Shown in pieces: positions 24,187 through 32,862 of a stretch of DNA of 64,000 bases. Origin of the DNA: Flavobacterium sp. N2270 (GTDB lineage: Bacteria; Bacteroidota; Bacteroidia; Flavobacteriales; Flavobacteriaceae); the NCBI RefSeq assembly GCF_025947225.1, contig NZ_CP110005.1, positions 496,001 to 560,000 of the forward strand, written 5' to 3'. The notes beneath the pieces were generated by a model. It searched no databases and had not been told where the DNA came from. It saw only the letters and a list, made by a program, of their open reading frames with translations. The position numbers and the translations under genes are program-made. Every line of letters begins with the position of its first letter. The stretch's first letter is position 1.

Positions 24187-25207
24187 AAACGACTTATTTT
24201 TAAGAGCATTAAATAACGAAACTGTAGAACGCCCACCAGTTTGGATGATGCGTCAAGCAGGAAGATATTTGCCAGAATTTATGGCAATTAAAGAAAAATA
24301 TGATTTTTTCACACGTTGTAAAACACCAGAATTAGCTTCTGAAATTACAGTACAACCTATTCGAATTGTAAAACCAGATGCTGCCATTTTATTTTCAGAT
24401 ATCTTAGTAATTCCTCAAGCAATGGGAATTCATGTAGAGTTAGAAGATGGAATTGGACCTGTTTTACCAAATCCTATTCGCAAAGCTTCAGATGTTGATA
24501 ATGTTTTCATCCCAGATATCAATGAAACATTAGGTTATGTTATGGATGCAATTGACATGACTAGAGAAAAACTAAATAATGAAGTTCCGTTAATTGGTTT
24601 CGCAGGTTCGCCATGGACCATTTTTTGTTATGCAGTAGAAGGAAAAGGTTCTAAAAGTTTTGATAAAGCAAAAGGGTTCTGTTTTACTAACCCTGTTGCG
24701 GCACATAATTTATTACAAAAAATTACAGATACAACTATTTTATACTTAAAAGAAAAAGTAAAACACGGTGTAAACGCGGTACAAATTTTTGACTCTTGGG
24801 GAGGAATGTTGTCTCCAACAGATTATACAGAATTTTCATGGAATTACATGAACCAAATTGTGGAAGCTTTAGCACCAGAAACTAAAGTTATTGTATTTGG
24901 AAAAGGATGTTGGTTTGCATTAAACGATATGGCAAAATCAAAAGCGTCTGCAATTGGAGTAGATTGGACTGTTTCTCCAAAAAATGCACGTTATTTAACT
25001 GGCGGAAAGAAAACCTTACAAGGAAATTTCGACCCTTCACGTTTATTATCTCCAATTCCTGTAATTAAGAAAATGGTACACGAAATGATTGACGAATTTG
25101 GCCCAGACAACTACATCGTTAACCTTGGCCATGGAATTTTACCAAACATTCCTGTAGACCACGCAAAAGCATTTGTAGAAGCAGTTAAAGAGTATAAAAG
25201 AAAGTAG
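24179..25207 (+). CDS. hemE: Uroporphyrinogen decarboxylase
   Basis: A 342-residue cytosolic enzyme that decarboxylates the four acetate side chains of uroporphyrinogen III to give coproporphyrinogen III. The signature [17 protein letters not shown] (Arg25 and Arg29) near the N-terminus, [14 protein letters not shown] and the FAGSPWTIF segment are conserved. It overlaps hemD by eight bases and is followed by hemF after 41 bases. Length is normal and no key residue appears missing. Confidence 0.97.
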   Translation: MIKNDLFLRALNNETVERPPVWMMRQAGRYLPEFMAIKEKYDFFTRCKTPELASEITVQPIRIVKPDAAILFSDILVIPQAMGIHVELEDGIGPVLPNPIRKASDVDNVFIPDINETLGYVMDAIDMTREKLNNEVPLIGFAGSPWTIFCYAVEGKGSKSFDKAKGFCFTNPVAAHNLLQKITDTTILYLKEKVKHGVNAVQIFDSWGGMLSPTDYTEFSWNYMNQIVEALAPETKVIVFGKGCWFALNDMAKSKASAIGVDWTVSPKNARYLTGGKKTLQGNFDPSRLLSPIPVIKKMVHEMIDEFGPDNYIVNLGHGILPNIPVDHAKAFVEAVKEYKRK

Positions 25208-25248
25208 TTGAGTTGACAGTTAAAAGCTGTTTGCTAAAAGCTTAAAAA

Positions 25249-26151
25249 ATGAAAAATAAATTTTACGCATATATTCAACAATTACAAGATCAAATTTGCA
25301 AAGGTCTTGAAGATATTGATGGAAAAGGTTTCTTTAAAGAAGATTTATGGAAACGTCCAGAAGGTGGTGGTGGAAGAACACGCGTAATTGCAAACGGAAA
25401 GGTTTTTGAAAAAGGCGGGGTAAATATTTCTGCTGTTCACGGAAAGTTGCCTGATTCTATGCAAAAACTTTTTAATGTTGGAGAAGCTGATTTTTTCGCT
25501 TGCGGATTAAGTTTAGTAATTCATCCTAAAAGCCCAATGGTTCCAACGGTTCATGCCAATTGGAGATATTTTGAAATGTATGACGAAAATGGAAAAATAA
25601 TCAATCAATGGTTTGGAGGCGGACAAGATTTAACGCCTTATTACTTGTTTGAAGAAGACGCAAAACATTTTCATGAAACCTGTAAAACAGCTTGCGACAA
25701 ACATAATCCTGAGTTTTATCGGAATTATAAAAAGAAATGCGATGAATACTTTTGGAACACACACCGTAATGAAGCACGTGGAATAGGCGGATTATTTTTC
25801 GACTATTGCAAAGAAACTCCAGAAATGAAAATGGAAGATTGGTTCAACTTTGTAACTGAAGTTGGAAATAGTTTTCTAGAAGCTTATGTACCAATTGTTG
25901 CAAAAAGAAAAGATTTACCTTTTTCTCCAGAACAAAAAACGTGGCAAGAAATTCGTCGCGGTCGTTACGTAGAATTTAATTTAGTTCACGACAAAGGAAC
26001 TCTATTTGGACTTAAAACGAACGGTAGAATTGAAAGTATATTAATGAGTTTGCCACCACATGTTCAATGGGTTTATGATCATCATCCTGAAGAAGGAAGT
26101 GCCGAAGAAAAATTAATCAAAATATTAGAAAACCCTATTGATTGGATTTAA
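25249..26151 (+). CDS. hemF: Oxygen-dependent coproporphyrinogen III oxidase
   Basis: A 300-residue HemF enzyme that uses oxygen to convert coproporphyrinogen III to protoporphyrinogen IX. Family segments include HANWRYFEMYD, GGGQDLTPYYL, HRNEARGIGGLFFD and GRYVEFNLVHDKGTLFGL. No oxygen-independent HemN lies in the window, so this route is aerobic. It is the last gene of the hemA run and ends at a strong bidirectional terminator. The 41-base gap from hemE contains short repeated AGCTGTTTGCTAAAAGCTTA-like sequence of no clear meaning. Confidence 0.97.
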   Translation: MKNKFYAYIQQLQDQICKGLEDIDGKGFFKEDLWKRPEGGGGRTRVIANGKVFEKGGVNISAVHGKLPDSMQKLFNVGEADFFACGLSLVIHPKSPMVPTVHANWRYFEMYDENGKIINQWFGGGQDLTPYYLFEEDAKHFHETCKTACDKHNPEFYRNYKKKCDEYFWNTHRNEARGIGGLFFDYCKETPEMKMEDWFNFVTEVGNSFLEAYVPIVAKRKDLPFSPEQKTWQEIRRGRYVEFNLVHDKGTLFGLKTNGRIESILMSLPPHVQWVYDHHPEEGSAEEKLIKILENPIDWI

Positions 26152-26155
26152 AAAT

Positions 26156-26192
26156 AAAAAAGCAGTAATTTAGAATTAATTACTGCTTTTTT
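26156..26192. terminator. Bidirectional terminator between hemF and the secreted protein gene
   Basis: Stem AGCAGTAATT (26161-26170) and AATTACTGCT (26178-26187), flanked by A and T runs, so it can work on both strands for the two convergent genes. Confidence 0.85.
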
Positions 26193-26217
26193 ATTTTTAT
26201 AATTATTGAGATTAAGA

Positions 26218-28080
26218 TTAATCTAAATATTCAATCAAATCTAATGTTTGTAAAATGATATTTTTATCAGACGTATTCGAATTTAAATTCAATTCAAATT
26301 TCATTTTGTTGTTATTTAATGATTTTGATGATTTAAAATCAAAAGAATTAAATTGCTTTTTAAACTCTAACATTGCTTTTTTCTCTTTTTCTGAGGTTAT
26401 TTCATCTGAAAAAAGATCAATTAACTGACCTATAAATAAATTACCATGTAAATAATTTTTCTTTAAATTTTTCTTTACACTTTTTGAAAAATCAGAAGTT
26501 TTACCCTTATTTAAATAATCAATTCCATTTGTAACGACAATTACATCTTTATCTTTAATAATTTTTAAATTTCCAACAGGAGTAGATTCTGTAATTTCAA
26601 AATAATCATTATTTTCAATTAAGTATCCTTTTCTAATTCCTAGTTTTAATAACTTATCTCCTAGTGTAGGATGTGTTGAAGTAAATATAAATGTAAAAAC
26701 AGGTCTAGATTTGTTTACCACTTTCTCTTCAATTACTTCGTCATAATTTTCATCATAACTATAAGTTGTAACTGTATCTTCATACTTCTCTATATTGTGT
26801 AAAAACATACTAAAATCACCATCATAAATAGTAGAAATAGCATCTTCATCAATAATAGTAGTCATTAAATCTATCATTAAATCCTTATCTTCACTTTCTA
26901 GCGGAATACTCGATAGCATTTGCTCAGAAATTTCTGGATATTTATTTAAAATTTCTTTAGTATTTACATGATAAGACATATAACCTAATGGAGTATTTTT
27001 AGGAAAATAATTAAAAACATTCTTGTTGATTTTTCTGTCAACAACTTTATTCATAATGTTTGCTAAAGGAGTTGAATATTCAATAGTTTGTTCTAAACGA
27101 GCTTTGTCATTTTCAAAATAAAAATCAGCATTTAATCCTTTTATAGCATGTTCAACAGGTTTTTGTTCTATTAATGTATTATTTAAACGCGCTACCGATT
27201 TAAAAAGATATGATAATGAATTTAAATTTGAAAAAGTTGAACCATAGTTTAACCAACATGAAATATCAGCTTTTACATTAATTTTATTAGATGTAGGAAA
27301 CTTAAAACCATCTTTAAATAATAAATCAATATTATATTCTTGTTGAATACTTTTTTTAAGATCTGTAAGTTGTTTTTCTTTAGCGTATTCTGTTTTTAAA
27401 TTCTCAAAATAATCAAAATCAACCTCTTCACTCTCTTCTTCTGTTGCTTCAACAACATACTCTTCTTCATAATATTCTGACTCAGAAACTGGTGGTGGTG
27501 GCGGTAACTTTTCTATAATAAGTTCTGATTCTTCCTCATTATAAACATAATCTTCCGTATAATCATTATTATAACTTTCGTTATAAGCATAGTCTTGAGT
27601 AATTGTTTCATCTTTAATAGACAAAATTTCATAAATTACTAAATTTTCTCCATTCCAAGCTAGAGAATAATTTGAATGAGTCGACTTATAACTTGAGTAA
27701 TTTTCGAATCTTTTAATACTTTCTTTTAAAGAATCAATTTCAATAAAATCATTTTGTTTCTCAATATTTTCATTAATATATTCTTCTAATTTAACTGTAG
27801 AAGTTAATGGAAGTGTAATTTGATAATATGAAATACTATCTGTAAAGTTTCCATGAATTACCATTTTTTTAGAATCATCTATAAACGAAGTAAAATCACT
27901 TAGTTTAAGTTTTGAACTTTCTTTATTGAACTCTTTAAATGCTTTGTGCGAAAACAATTCATCAAGGGAAACTTTACTCGAAAATCGATCGGCATTAAAT
28001 TGAATAAAATAATCATGCTTGTCTTGAGCAATTGCTAAAAACGGAATTAAAACGGCTAATAAGTAAAAAAACTTCTTCAT
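26218..28080 (-). CDS. Secreted protein of unknown function with acidic, Pro-rich linker
   Basis: A 620-residue protein with a signal peptide (residues 1-19, ending AIAQ). I recognise no enzyme family. Two folded-looking parts flank a low-complexity linker: residues 162-225 are rich in Glu, Asp and Tyr and contain KLPPPPP at 192-197. The first part (20-160) and the last part (about 230-620) are rich in charged helices with lipid- or protein-binding character only by impression. A segment such as TFIFTSTHPTLGDKLL (near 460) may be a conserved core. It starts three bases after an upstream lipoprotein gene, so the two form an operon. It may be related to Bacteroidota proteins of the DUF4836 type, but I am unsure. 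Confidence 0.75.
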   Translation of the reverse strand: MKKFFYLLAVLIPFLAIAQDKHDYFIQFNADRFSSKVSLDELFSHKAFKEFNKESSKLKLSDFTSFIDDSKKMVIHGNFTDSISYYQITLPLTSTVKLEEYINENIEKQNDFIEIDSLKESIKRFENYSSYKSTHSNYSLAWNGENLVIYEILSIKDETITQDYAYNESYNNDYTEDYVYNEEESELIIEKLPPPPPVSESEYYEEEYVVEATEEESEEVDFDYFENLKTEYAKEKQLTDLKKSIQQEYNIDLLFKDGFKFPTSNKINVKADISCWLNYGSTFSNLNSLSYLFKSVARLNNTLIEQKPVEHAIKGLNADFYFENDKARLEQTIEYSTPLANIMNKVVDRKINKNVFNYFPKNTPLGYMSYHVNTKEILNKYPEISEQMLSSIPLESEDKDLMIDLMTTIIDEDAISTIYDGDFSMFLHNIEKYEDTVTTYSYDENYDEVIEEKVVNKSRPVFTFIFTSTHPTLGDKLLKLGIRKGYLIENNDYFEITESTPVGNLKIIKDKDVIVVTNGIDYLNKGKTSDFSKSVKKNLKKNYLHGNLFIGQLIDLFSDEITSEKEKKAMLEFKKQFNSFDFKSSKSLNNNKMKFELNLNSNTSDKNIILQTLDLIEYLD

Positions 28081-28083
28081 AAA

Positions 28084-28716
28084 TTACGGTGTAAATGATA
28101 TTGTATTGTTCATTAAAGTATTGTTTTTCAAAACACTCCAAACGTTTTGTTTTAAAAAAACAGTTTTATTTGATTTTGAAACTTTTGCATTTTGATTTTT
28201 TATTTTTGAAACTTCTTTTTCAAATGAATAAATAGCAATAATATTGGCTTGCAATAAGTCTTCTTTTTTGTCTTCTTTTTCAACTATTTTTTTTGGAATA
28301 GGATAAGAAGCAATTCGCTCAAAATTTCCATTAATATTAGCAAAATGAACTAAGTCGTTACTTTTGTCCATACTATTTAACACAGAATTTAAAGCATTTA
28401 TAGAATTATAGCTGAATTTAAAAGTAAAAATATAACTATTGAAATCATACTTTGTTGAAATATTAGAAATTCCTTCAATTTGAGAAGATTTAGACCTAAA
28501 CTCAGCAAGTTTTGCTTTTATTTCATCTTCATTTGGAATAGTTACTCCATCTACTTCCTCTAACCAAATAGCCGATTTTGTCTTAAACCAAGATTTTGAA
28601 AAATCAACAACAAGCGTATAATTACCACTATTATTATTTTTGTGGTAAATACGCTCAGTTACATCAAAACAACTTGTAAAAATGAAACAAAGAAATAAAA
28701 GTAGTATTTTATTCAT
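28084..28716 (-). CDS. Hypothetical lipoprotein
   Basis: A 210-residue lipoprotein. I choose ATG 28716 over the in-frame ATG at 28743, because it begins MNKILLLFLCFIFTSC, a clean lipoprotein signal with lipobox Cys16. The mature part (FDVTERIYHKNNNSGNYTL...) is beta-strand rich, then helical, and no family is recognised. It is followed after three bases by the 620-residue secreted protein, so both are probably made and used together at the cell envelope. It diverges from hemB. Confidence 0.75.
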   Translation of the reverse strand: MNKILLLFLCFIFTSCFDVTERIYHKNNNSGNYTLVVDFSKSWFKTKSAIWLEEVDGVTIPNEDEIKAKLAEFRSKSSQIEGISNISTKYDFNSYIFTFKFSYNSINALNSVLNSMDKSNDLVHFANINGNFERIASYPIPKKIVEKEDKKEDLLQANIIAIYSFEKEVSKIKNQNAKVSKSNKTVFLKQNVWSVLKNNTLMNNTISFTP

Positions 28717-28800
28717 TTTCCAAAAATAAGATATAAAATTCAATAATCCTTTTCATCAGCAATAGTTAACTAATTAAAATGTCCTTTAGATATATTTAAT

Positions 28801-28808
28801 TAACTTTG
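28801..28808 (+). promoter_or_regulatory. Candidate -7 box for hemB
   Basis: TAACTTTG matches TAnnTTTG, 45 bases before the ATG at 28854. No TTG is present at -33 spacing. Confidence 0.45.
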
Positions 28809-28853
28809 TATAGATAAATTTAATGAATGAAAAATCATTAAAAAACAAATATT

Positions 28854-29852
28854 ATGTTCCCATTAAGAAGAAATAGAAGATTAAGAATAAATGAATCTAT
28901 AAGAAGTTTAGTTAGAGAAACCAGCCTAAGTCCGGCTGATTTTATGTTCCCAATGTTTATTGCAGAAGGTGAAAATGTAAAAATTGAAATCCCTTCAATG
29001 CCAGGAATATTTCGTCGTTCAATTGACTTAACAGTTGAAGAAGTTAAAGAATTATTCGATTTAGGAATAAGAGCCGTAAACATCTATGTAAAAGTTGATG
29101 ATTCACTAAAAGATAACACCGGAAAAGAAGCTTGGAATGATAATGGTTTAATGCAAAGAGCTATAAAAGCTATCAAATTAGCATGTCCTGAAATGATTGT
29201 TATGCCCGATGTTGCTCTTGATCCTTATTCTATTTATGGTCATGATGGAATCATTGAAGATGGCGATGTTGCCAATGATGCTACAAATGATGCATTAGTA
29301 AAAATGGCTGTTTCTCATGCAAAAGCTGGAGCCGATTTTGTGGCACCAAGTGACATGATGGACGGAAGAGTTTTGCGTTTACGCGAAGGTTTAGATGCTG
29401 CCGGATTTCATAATGTAGGAATCATGAGCTATTCAGCTAAATATGCTTCTGCATTTTACGGCCCTTTTCGTGATGCTTTAGATTCTGCTCCAAAAGAGGC
29501 TGATATTGAAGTTCCAAAAGATAAAAAAACCTATCAAATGGATTATGCAAATCGTATTGAAGCCATTAAAGAAGCGCTTTCTGATGTTGAAGAAGGAGCC
29601 GACATGGTTATGGTTAAACCAGGAATGGCTTATTTAGACATTGTAAGAGAAGTTAAAAATGCTGTGAATATTCCAGTAACCGTTTTTCAGGTTTCTGGGG
29701 AATATGCTATGGTTAAAGCTGCTGCTGAAAGAGGTTGGTTAGACCATGATAAAATAATGATGGAACAATTAATGTGTATCAAAAGAGCTGGTGCAAGTTT
29801 AATTTCTACTTATTTCGCCAAAGAAGCAGCTATACTATTAAATAAAAAATAA
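28854..29852 (+). CDS. hemB: Delta-aminolevulinic acid dehydratase (porphobilinogen synthase)
   Basis: A 332-residue enzyme that condenses two aminolevulinate molecules into porphobilinogen. The two active-site lysines are in SYSAKYASAFYGPFRDA and VMVKPGMAYLDI. The zinc Cys triad of E. coli-type enzymes is absent: the equivalent segment reads ALDPYSIYGHDG, with Asp-type residues as in magnesium-dependent forms. So it is probably zinc-independent. The gene is separate from the hemA operon, with its own promoter-like box, and is followed by a CBS-domain protein 98 bases on. Confidence 0.97.
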   Translation: MFPLRRNRRLRINESIRSLVRETSLSPADFMFPMFIAEGENVKIEIPSMPGIFRRSIDLTVEEVKELFDLGIRAVNIYVKVDDSLKDNTGKEAWNDNGLMQRAIKAIKLACPEMIVMPDVALDPYSIYGHDGIIEDGDVANDATNDALVKMAVSHAKAGADFVAPSDMMDGRVLRLREGLDAAGFHNVGIMSYSAKYASAFYGPFRDALDSAPKEADIEVPKDKKTYQMDYANRIEAIKEALSDVEEGADMVMVKPGMAYLDIVREVKNAVNIPVTVFQVSGEYAMVKAAAERGWLDHDKIMMEQLMCIKRAGASLISTYFAKEAAILLNKK

Positions 29853-29950
29853 GTTTTTTTGAGATTTGAAAAGAAAATTAATTAGAAAATCTTAATATTT
29901 GCTTCCTCAATTTATATTAAGTATTTTAGACTTTTAAAAACTATATATTA

Positions 29951-31006
29951 ATGACACTATTAATTATTTACGCAGTAACTTCCATTTTTTTCTCATTCTT
30001 ATGTTCTATATTGGAAGCTGTTCTATTAAGTGTTACACATACTTTTATTACAGTAAAAAAGAAAGAAAATAAAAGTTATGCTACTAAATTAGAATTACTA
30101 AAAAGCGATATCGACAAACCGTTAATTGCTATTTTAACATTAAATACAATTGCACATACAGTAGGCGCAATTTTAGTAGGTGTTCAAGCAGAAAAAACAT
30201 TTGGAAACGGAAATAATTCGGTAGCAATTGTTTCATCATTAATGACTTTTTTAATTTTAGTTTTATCTGAAATTATACCAAAAACAATTGGCGCAAAATT
30301 CTGGAAACAATTAGCCGGTTTTACCACAACAACTCTAAATATATTAATATTTCCATTAAAAATAACTGGAGTTTTATGGTTACTTCAATTGACTACAAAA
30401 TTAATTGGAGGCTCTGGACATGTTTCTATTCTTAGCAGAGATGACTTTTCTGCAATGGCTGATTTAGCCGAAAAAGAAGGCGTTTTTAAAGCTTCAGAAT
30501 CTAAAGTATTGAAAAATTTATTAGCTCTTGATTCTGTTTTTGCAAAAGATATTATGTCGCCAAGAACTGTTGTAAAAATAGCTAATAGCATAACTACTAT
30601 TGAAGATTTTTATAATGAAAATAAAAACCTGCGTTTTTCGAGAATTCCTATTTACCAAAAAAATTCAGATAACATTATTGGTTTAGTTTTAAAAACCGAT
30701 ATTTTAGATGCTATGATTAATAATAATGGAGATGCAATTTTAGAAAGTATTAAACGACCAATTGTTTTAACTAAAAGAAACCAACCTATCCCTCAATTAT
30801 TTGAAGAATTAATCCAAAATAAAAACCATATGGCTGCTGTTTTAGACGAATATGGTTCATTTAGCGGTTTAATCACACAAGAAGATGTTATTGAAACACT
30901 TTTAGGTCTTGAAATTATGGACGAAAGTGATTCGGTAGAAGATTTACAGGAACTTGCAAAAAAGAACTTGGAGAAGAGAATAGAAAAATTAAAAAATAAC
31001 GAGTAA
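29951..31006 (+). CDS. CNNM/CorC-like membrane protein with CBS domains (hemolysin-type)
   Basis: A 351-residue protein with an N-terminal DUF21/CNNM transmembrane domain (about residues 1-165, with three to four helices and the IPKTIGAKFWKQ segment) and a tandem CBS pair (about 200-325, IMSPRTVVKI and AVLDEYGSFSGLITQEDVIE). Annotated as hemolysin TlyC-like in many genomes, the family is now linked to magnesium or other divalent-cation efflux. Adjacent to hemB and dprA with no obvious link. The CorC_HlyC transporter-associated domain at the C-terminus is missing or very short. Confidence 0.88.
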   Translation: MTLLIIYAVTSIFFSFLCSILEAVLLSVTHTFITVKKKENKSYATKLELLKSDIDKPLIAILTLNTIAHTVGAILVGVQAEKTFGNGNNSVAIVSSLMTFLILVLSEIIPKTIGAKFWKQLAGFTTTTLNILIFPLKITGVLWLLQLTTKLIGGSGHVSILSRDDFSAMADLAEKEGVFKASESKVLKNLLALDSVFAKDIMSPRTVVKIANSITTIEDFYNENKNLRFSRIPIYQKNSDNIIGLVLKTDILDAMINNNGDAILESIKRPIVLTKRNQPIPQLFEELIQNKNHMAAVLDEYGSFSGLITQEDVIETLLGLEIMDESDSVEDLQELAKKNLEKRIEKLKNNE

Positions 31007-31023
31007 CTAATTAATTTAATTTT

Positions 31024-31031
31024 TACATTTG
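31024..31031 (+). promoter_or_regulatory. Candidate -7 box for dprA
   Basis: TACATTTG matches TAnnTTTG, 34 bases before the ATG at 31066. No -33 TTG is visible. Confidence 0.45.
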
Positions 31032-31065
31032 TGTAATATATACGCCAAATTATTTATTACACGCC

Positions 31066-32169
31066 ATGTTACAAAAAGAATTATACTACACGCTTGCGTT
31101 AATGCAGGTAGATGGAGTTGGTGATGTTGTCGCCAAAAAACTCATCAATTATTGCGGTTCAGCCGAAGCCGTTTTCCTATCTAAAAATACAACTTTAGCA
31201 AAAATTGAAGGTATTGGTAAGTCTTTACTTAAAAATCTTCAAGATAAATCTGTTTTTGAAAAAGCGGAAAAAGAAATTCAATTTATTGAAAAAGAGAATA
31301 TTCAAACCCTTTTCTTTCAAGAAGAAAATTACCCAAATCGATTACAAAACTGTTTTGATAGTCCTGTTTTATTATTCCAATCTGGAAATATTGATTTATC
31401 TAACAGAAAAATAATCAGCATAGTTGGAACCCGACAAATAACAAGCTACGGCTCGGCAATAACACAAAAACTAATTGAAGACATAGCGCCATTAAACCCT
31501 ATAATTGTAAGTGGATTTGCTTATGGTGTAGATATTCATGCACATCAAGTAGCTATGGATTACGGCTTGCAAACCATTGGAGTTTTAGCTCATGGTTTAA
31601 ATCAAATTTATCCTAAAAATCACAAAAAATACATTGCTAAAATGGAAGAAAACGGTGGTTTTTTAACTGAGTTTTGGAGTACTTCGCAACCAGATAGAGA
31701 AAATTTTGTAAAACGAAATAGAATTGTCGCCGGAATGACAGAAGCTACAATAGTAATTGAAAGCGCTGAAAAAGGCGGCTCACTAATTACTGCACAAATA
31801 GCAAATGATTATAATCGAGATGTGTTTGCTGTTCCTGGAAGAACTACTGATAAATATAGTCAAGGCTGTAACAACTTAATCAAAACCCAACGCGCACATT
31901 TATTGCACTCTGCAGCTGATTTAGTTTATATTTTAAATTGGGAGTTGAAAAAGAAAGAAGAAAAAGCCATACAAAAACAATTGTTCATTTCGTTAGAACC
32001 AGAAGAACAAAAAATATACGACTATCTTTTAAAAACCGGCAAAGAAGATTTAGATTCTATTGCTATTGCATGTGAGTTACCAACCTATAAATTATCTTCT
32101 CTACTACTTAACATGGAATTGAAAGGGGTAATAAAACCATTACCTGGGAAATTTTTTGAAACGGCATAA
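31066..32169 (+). CDS. dprA: DNA processing protein DprA
   Basis: A 367-residue DprA/Smf protein that loads RecA on incoming single-stranded DNA in natural transformation. An N-terminal helix-hairpin-helix part (about 10-65, with DGVGDVVAKKL and IEGIGKSLLKNL) precedes the Rossmann-like core (VGTRQITSYGS near 118-128, VSGFAYGVDIHAH near 148-160, AEKGGSLITAQ near 230-240). A winged-helix C-terminus follows (about 305-365). The protein is full length. No other competence genes are visible in the window. Confidence 0.96.
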   Translation: MLQKELYYTLALMQVDGVGDVVAKKLINYCGSAEAVFLSKNTTLAKIEGIGKSLLKNLQDKSVFEKAEKEIQFIEKENIQTLFFQEENYPNRLQNCFDSPVLLFQSGNIDLSNRKIISIVGTRQITSYGSAITQKLIEDIAPLNPIIVSGFAYGVDIHAHQVAMDYGLQTIGVLAHGLNQIYPKNHKKYIAKMEENGGFLTEFWSTSQPDRENFVKRNRIVAGMTEATIVIESAEKGGSLITAQIANDYNRDVFAVPGRTTDKYSQGCNNLIKTQRAHLLHSAADLVYILNWELKKKEEKAIQKQLFISLEPEEQKIYDYLLKTGKEDLDSIAIACELPTYKLSSLLLNMELKGVIKPLPGKFFETA

Positions 32170-32199
32170 TTATTGAATTCTATTTTTTAAATTTAACTT

Positions 32200-32823
32200 A
32201 TGAAAAAATTCGTTTTACTTTTTTTGTTTTGCATAACATTACTTTCCTGTACTGAAAAGGAAAAAACCTATGAAGAACTTGAATCTGAAGTGTTATGTGA
32301 TGTTTTGCCGCAATTGGCACATGAATTTGTAATGACAAAGTTACCGCCACCACCGCCGCCAGAAAAAGATTATGAAAAATATAATTATAAACCACTTTCG
32401 ACTGAAGATTTTATAAAATTTGTAGAAAATCGAAAAGACTCAATTAAAATACTTGCTAATGAGAAACATAAAATTAATGTTGGTATAAACTTACATATGT
32501 TTTCAATAAAAAGTAAAGATTTTGAACTAAGAAATAAATTAAAAATTGATAGCTTAATTGAAAGAAGGTATAAAAATAATGAATTAGTAAAATCTACTTT
32601 AAAATTCAAATACTTCGAACCTGATTCTTTAAGATTAAAAGGAGAGTTTATTAATGATAAGGATATTGCCGCTTTAATTTCAACTTCTAGAGTATTATTC
32701 AATTCAGAAATGAAAGAAGCCTATTTCAAACTTTATCCTTTTGGTTGTTTGCCAACTAAATTCAAAATAATTTCAGAAAAGAAAAACAACAAATGGGTTG
32801 TAAAAGAAATAATTGAAGAATAA
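32200..32823 (+). CDS. Hypothetical lipoprotein with Pro-rich segment
   Basis: A 207-residue lipoprotein (lipobox Cys17 in ITLLSC). A run of six prolines (residues 49-54, in KLPPPPPPEKDY) follows a short region. The rest is charged and contains LRNKLKIDSLIERRYKNNEL. No known family is recognised. The same KLPPPPP spelling is seen in the unrelated secreted protein at 26218-28080. It starts 30 bases after dprA and may be co-transcribed, but no functional link is implied. It ends at a bidirectional terminator. Confidence 0.75.
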   Translation: MKKFVLLFLFCITLLSCTEKEKTYEELESEVLCDVLPQLAHEFVMTKLPPPPPPEKDYEKYNYKPLSTEDFIKFVENRKDSIKILANEKHKINVGINLHMFSIKSKDFELRNKLKIDSLIERRYKNNELVKSTLKFKYFEPDSLRLKGEFINDKDIAALISTSRVLFNSEMKEAYFKLYPFGCLPTKFKIISEKKNNKWVVKEIIEE

Positions 32824-32852
32824 AAAAGTCCCGCAAAATGCAGGACTTTTTT
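32822..32852. terminator. Bidirectional terminator between the lipoprotein and accC
   Basis: AAAAAAGTCC (32822-32831) pairs with GGACTTTTTT (32843-32852), with an inner GCA/TGC extension past one mismatch. Confidence 0.85.
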
Positions 32853-32862
32853 ATTAAAATAT

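Noticed and set aside
25208..25248. Possible regulatory repeat in the hemE-hemF gap
   Set aside because: The AGCTG/AGCTT resemblance is weak and short, and the gap is too small for a known riboswitch.
28717..28743. Upstream ATG start for the lipoprotein at 28084
   Set aside because: Starting at 28716 gives a clean lipoprotein signal; the longer form puts charged and aromatic residues before it.
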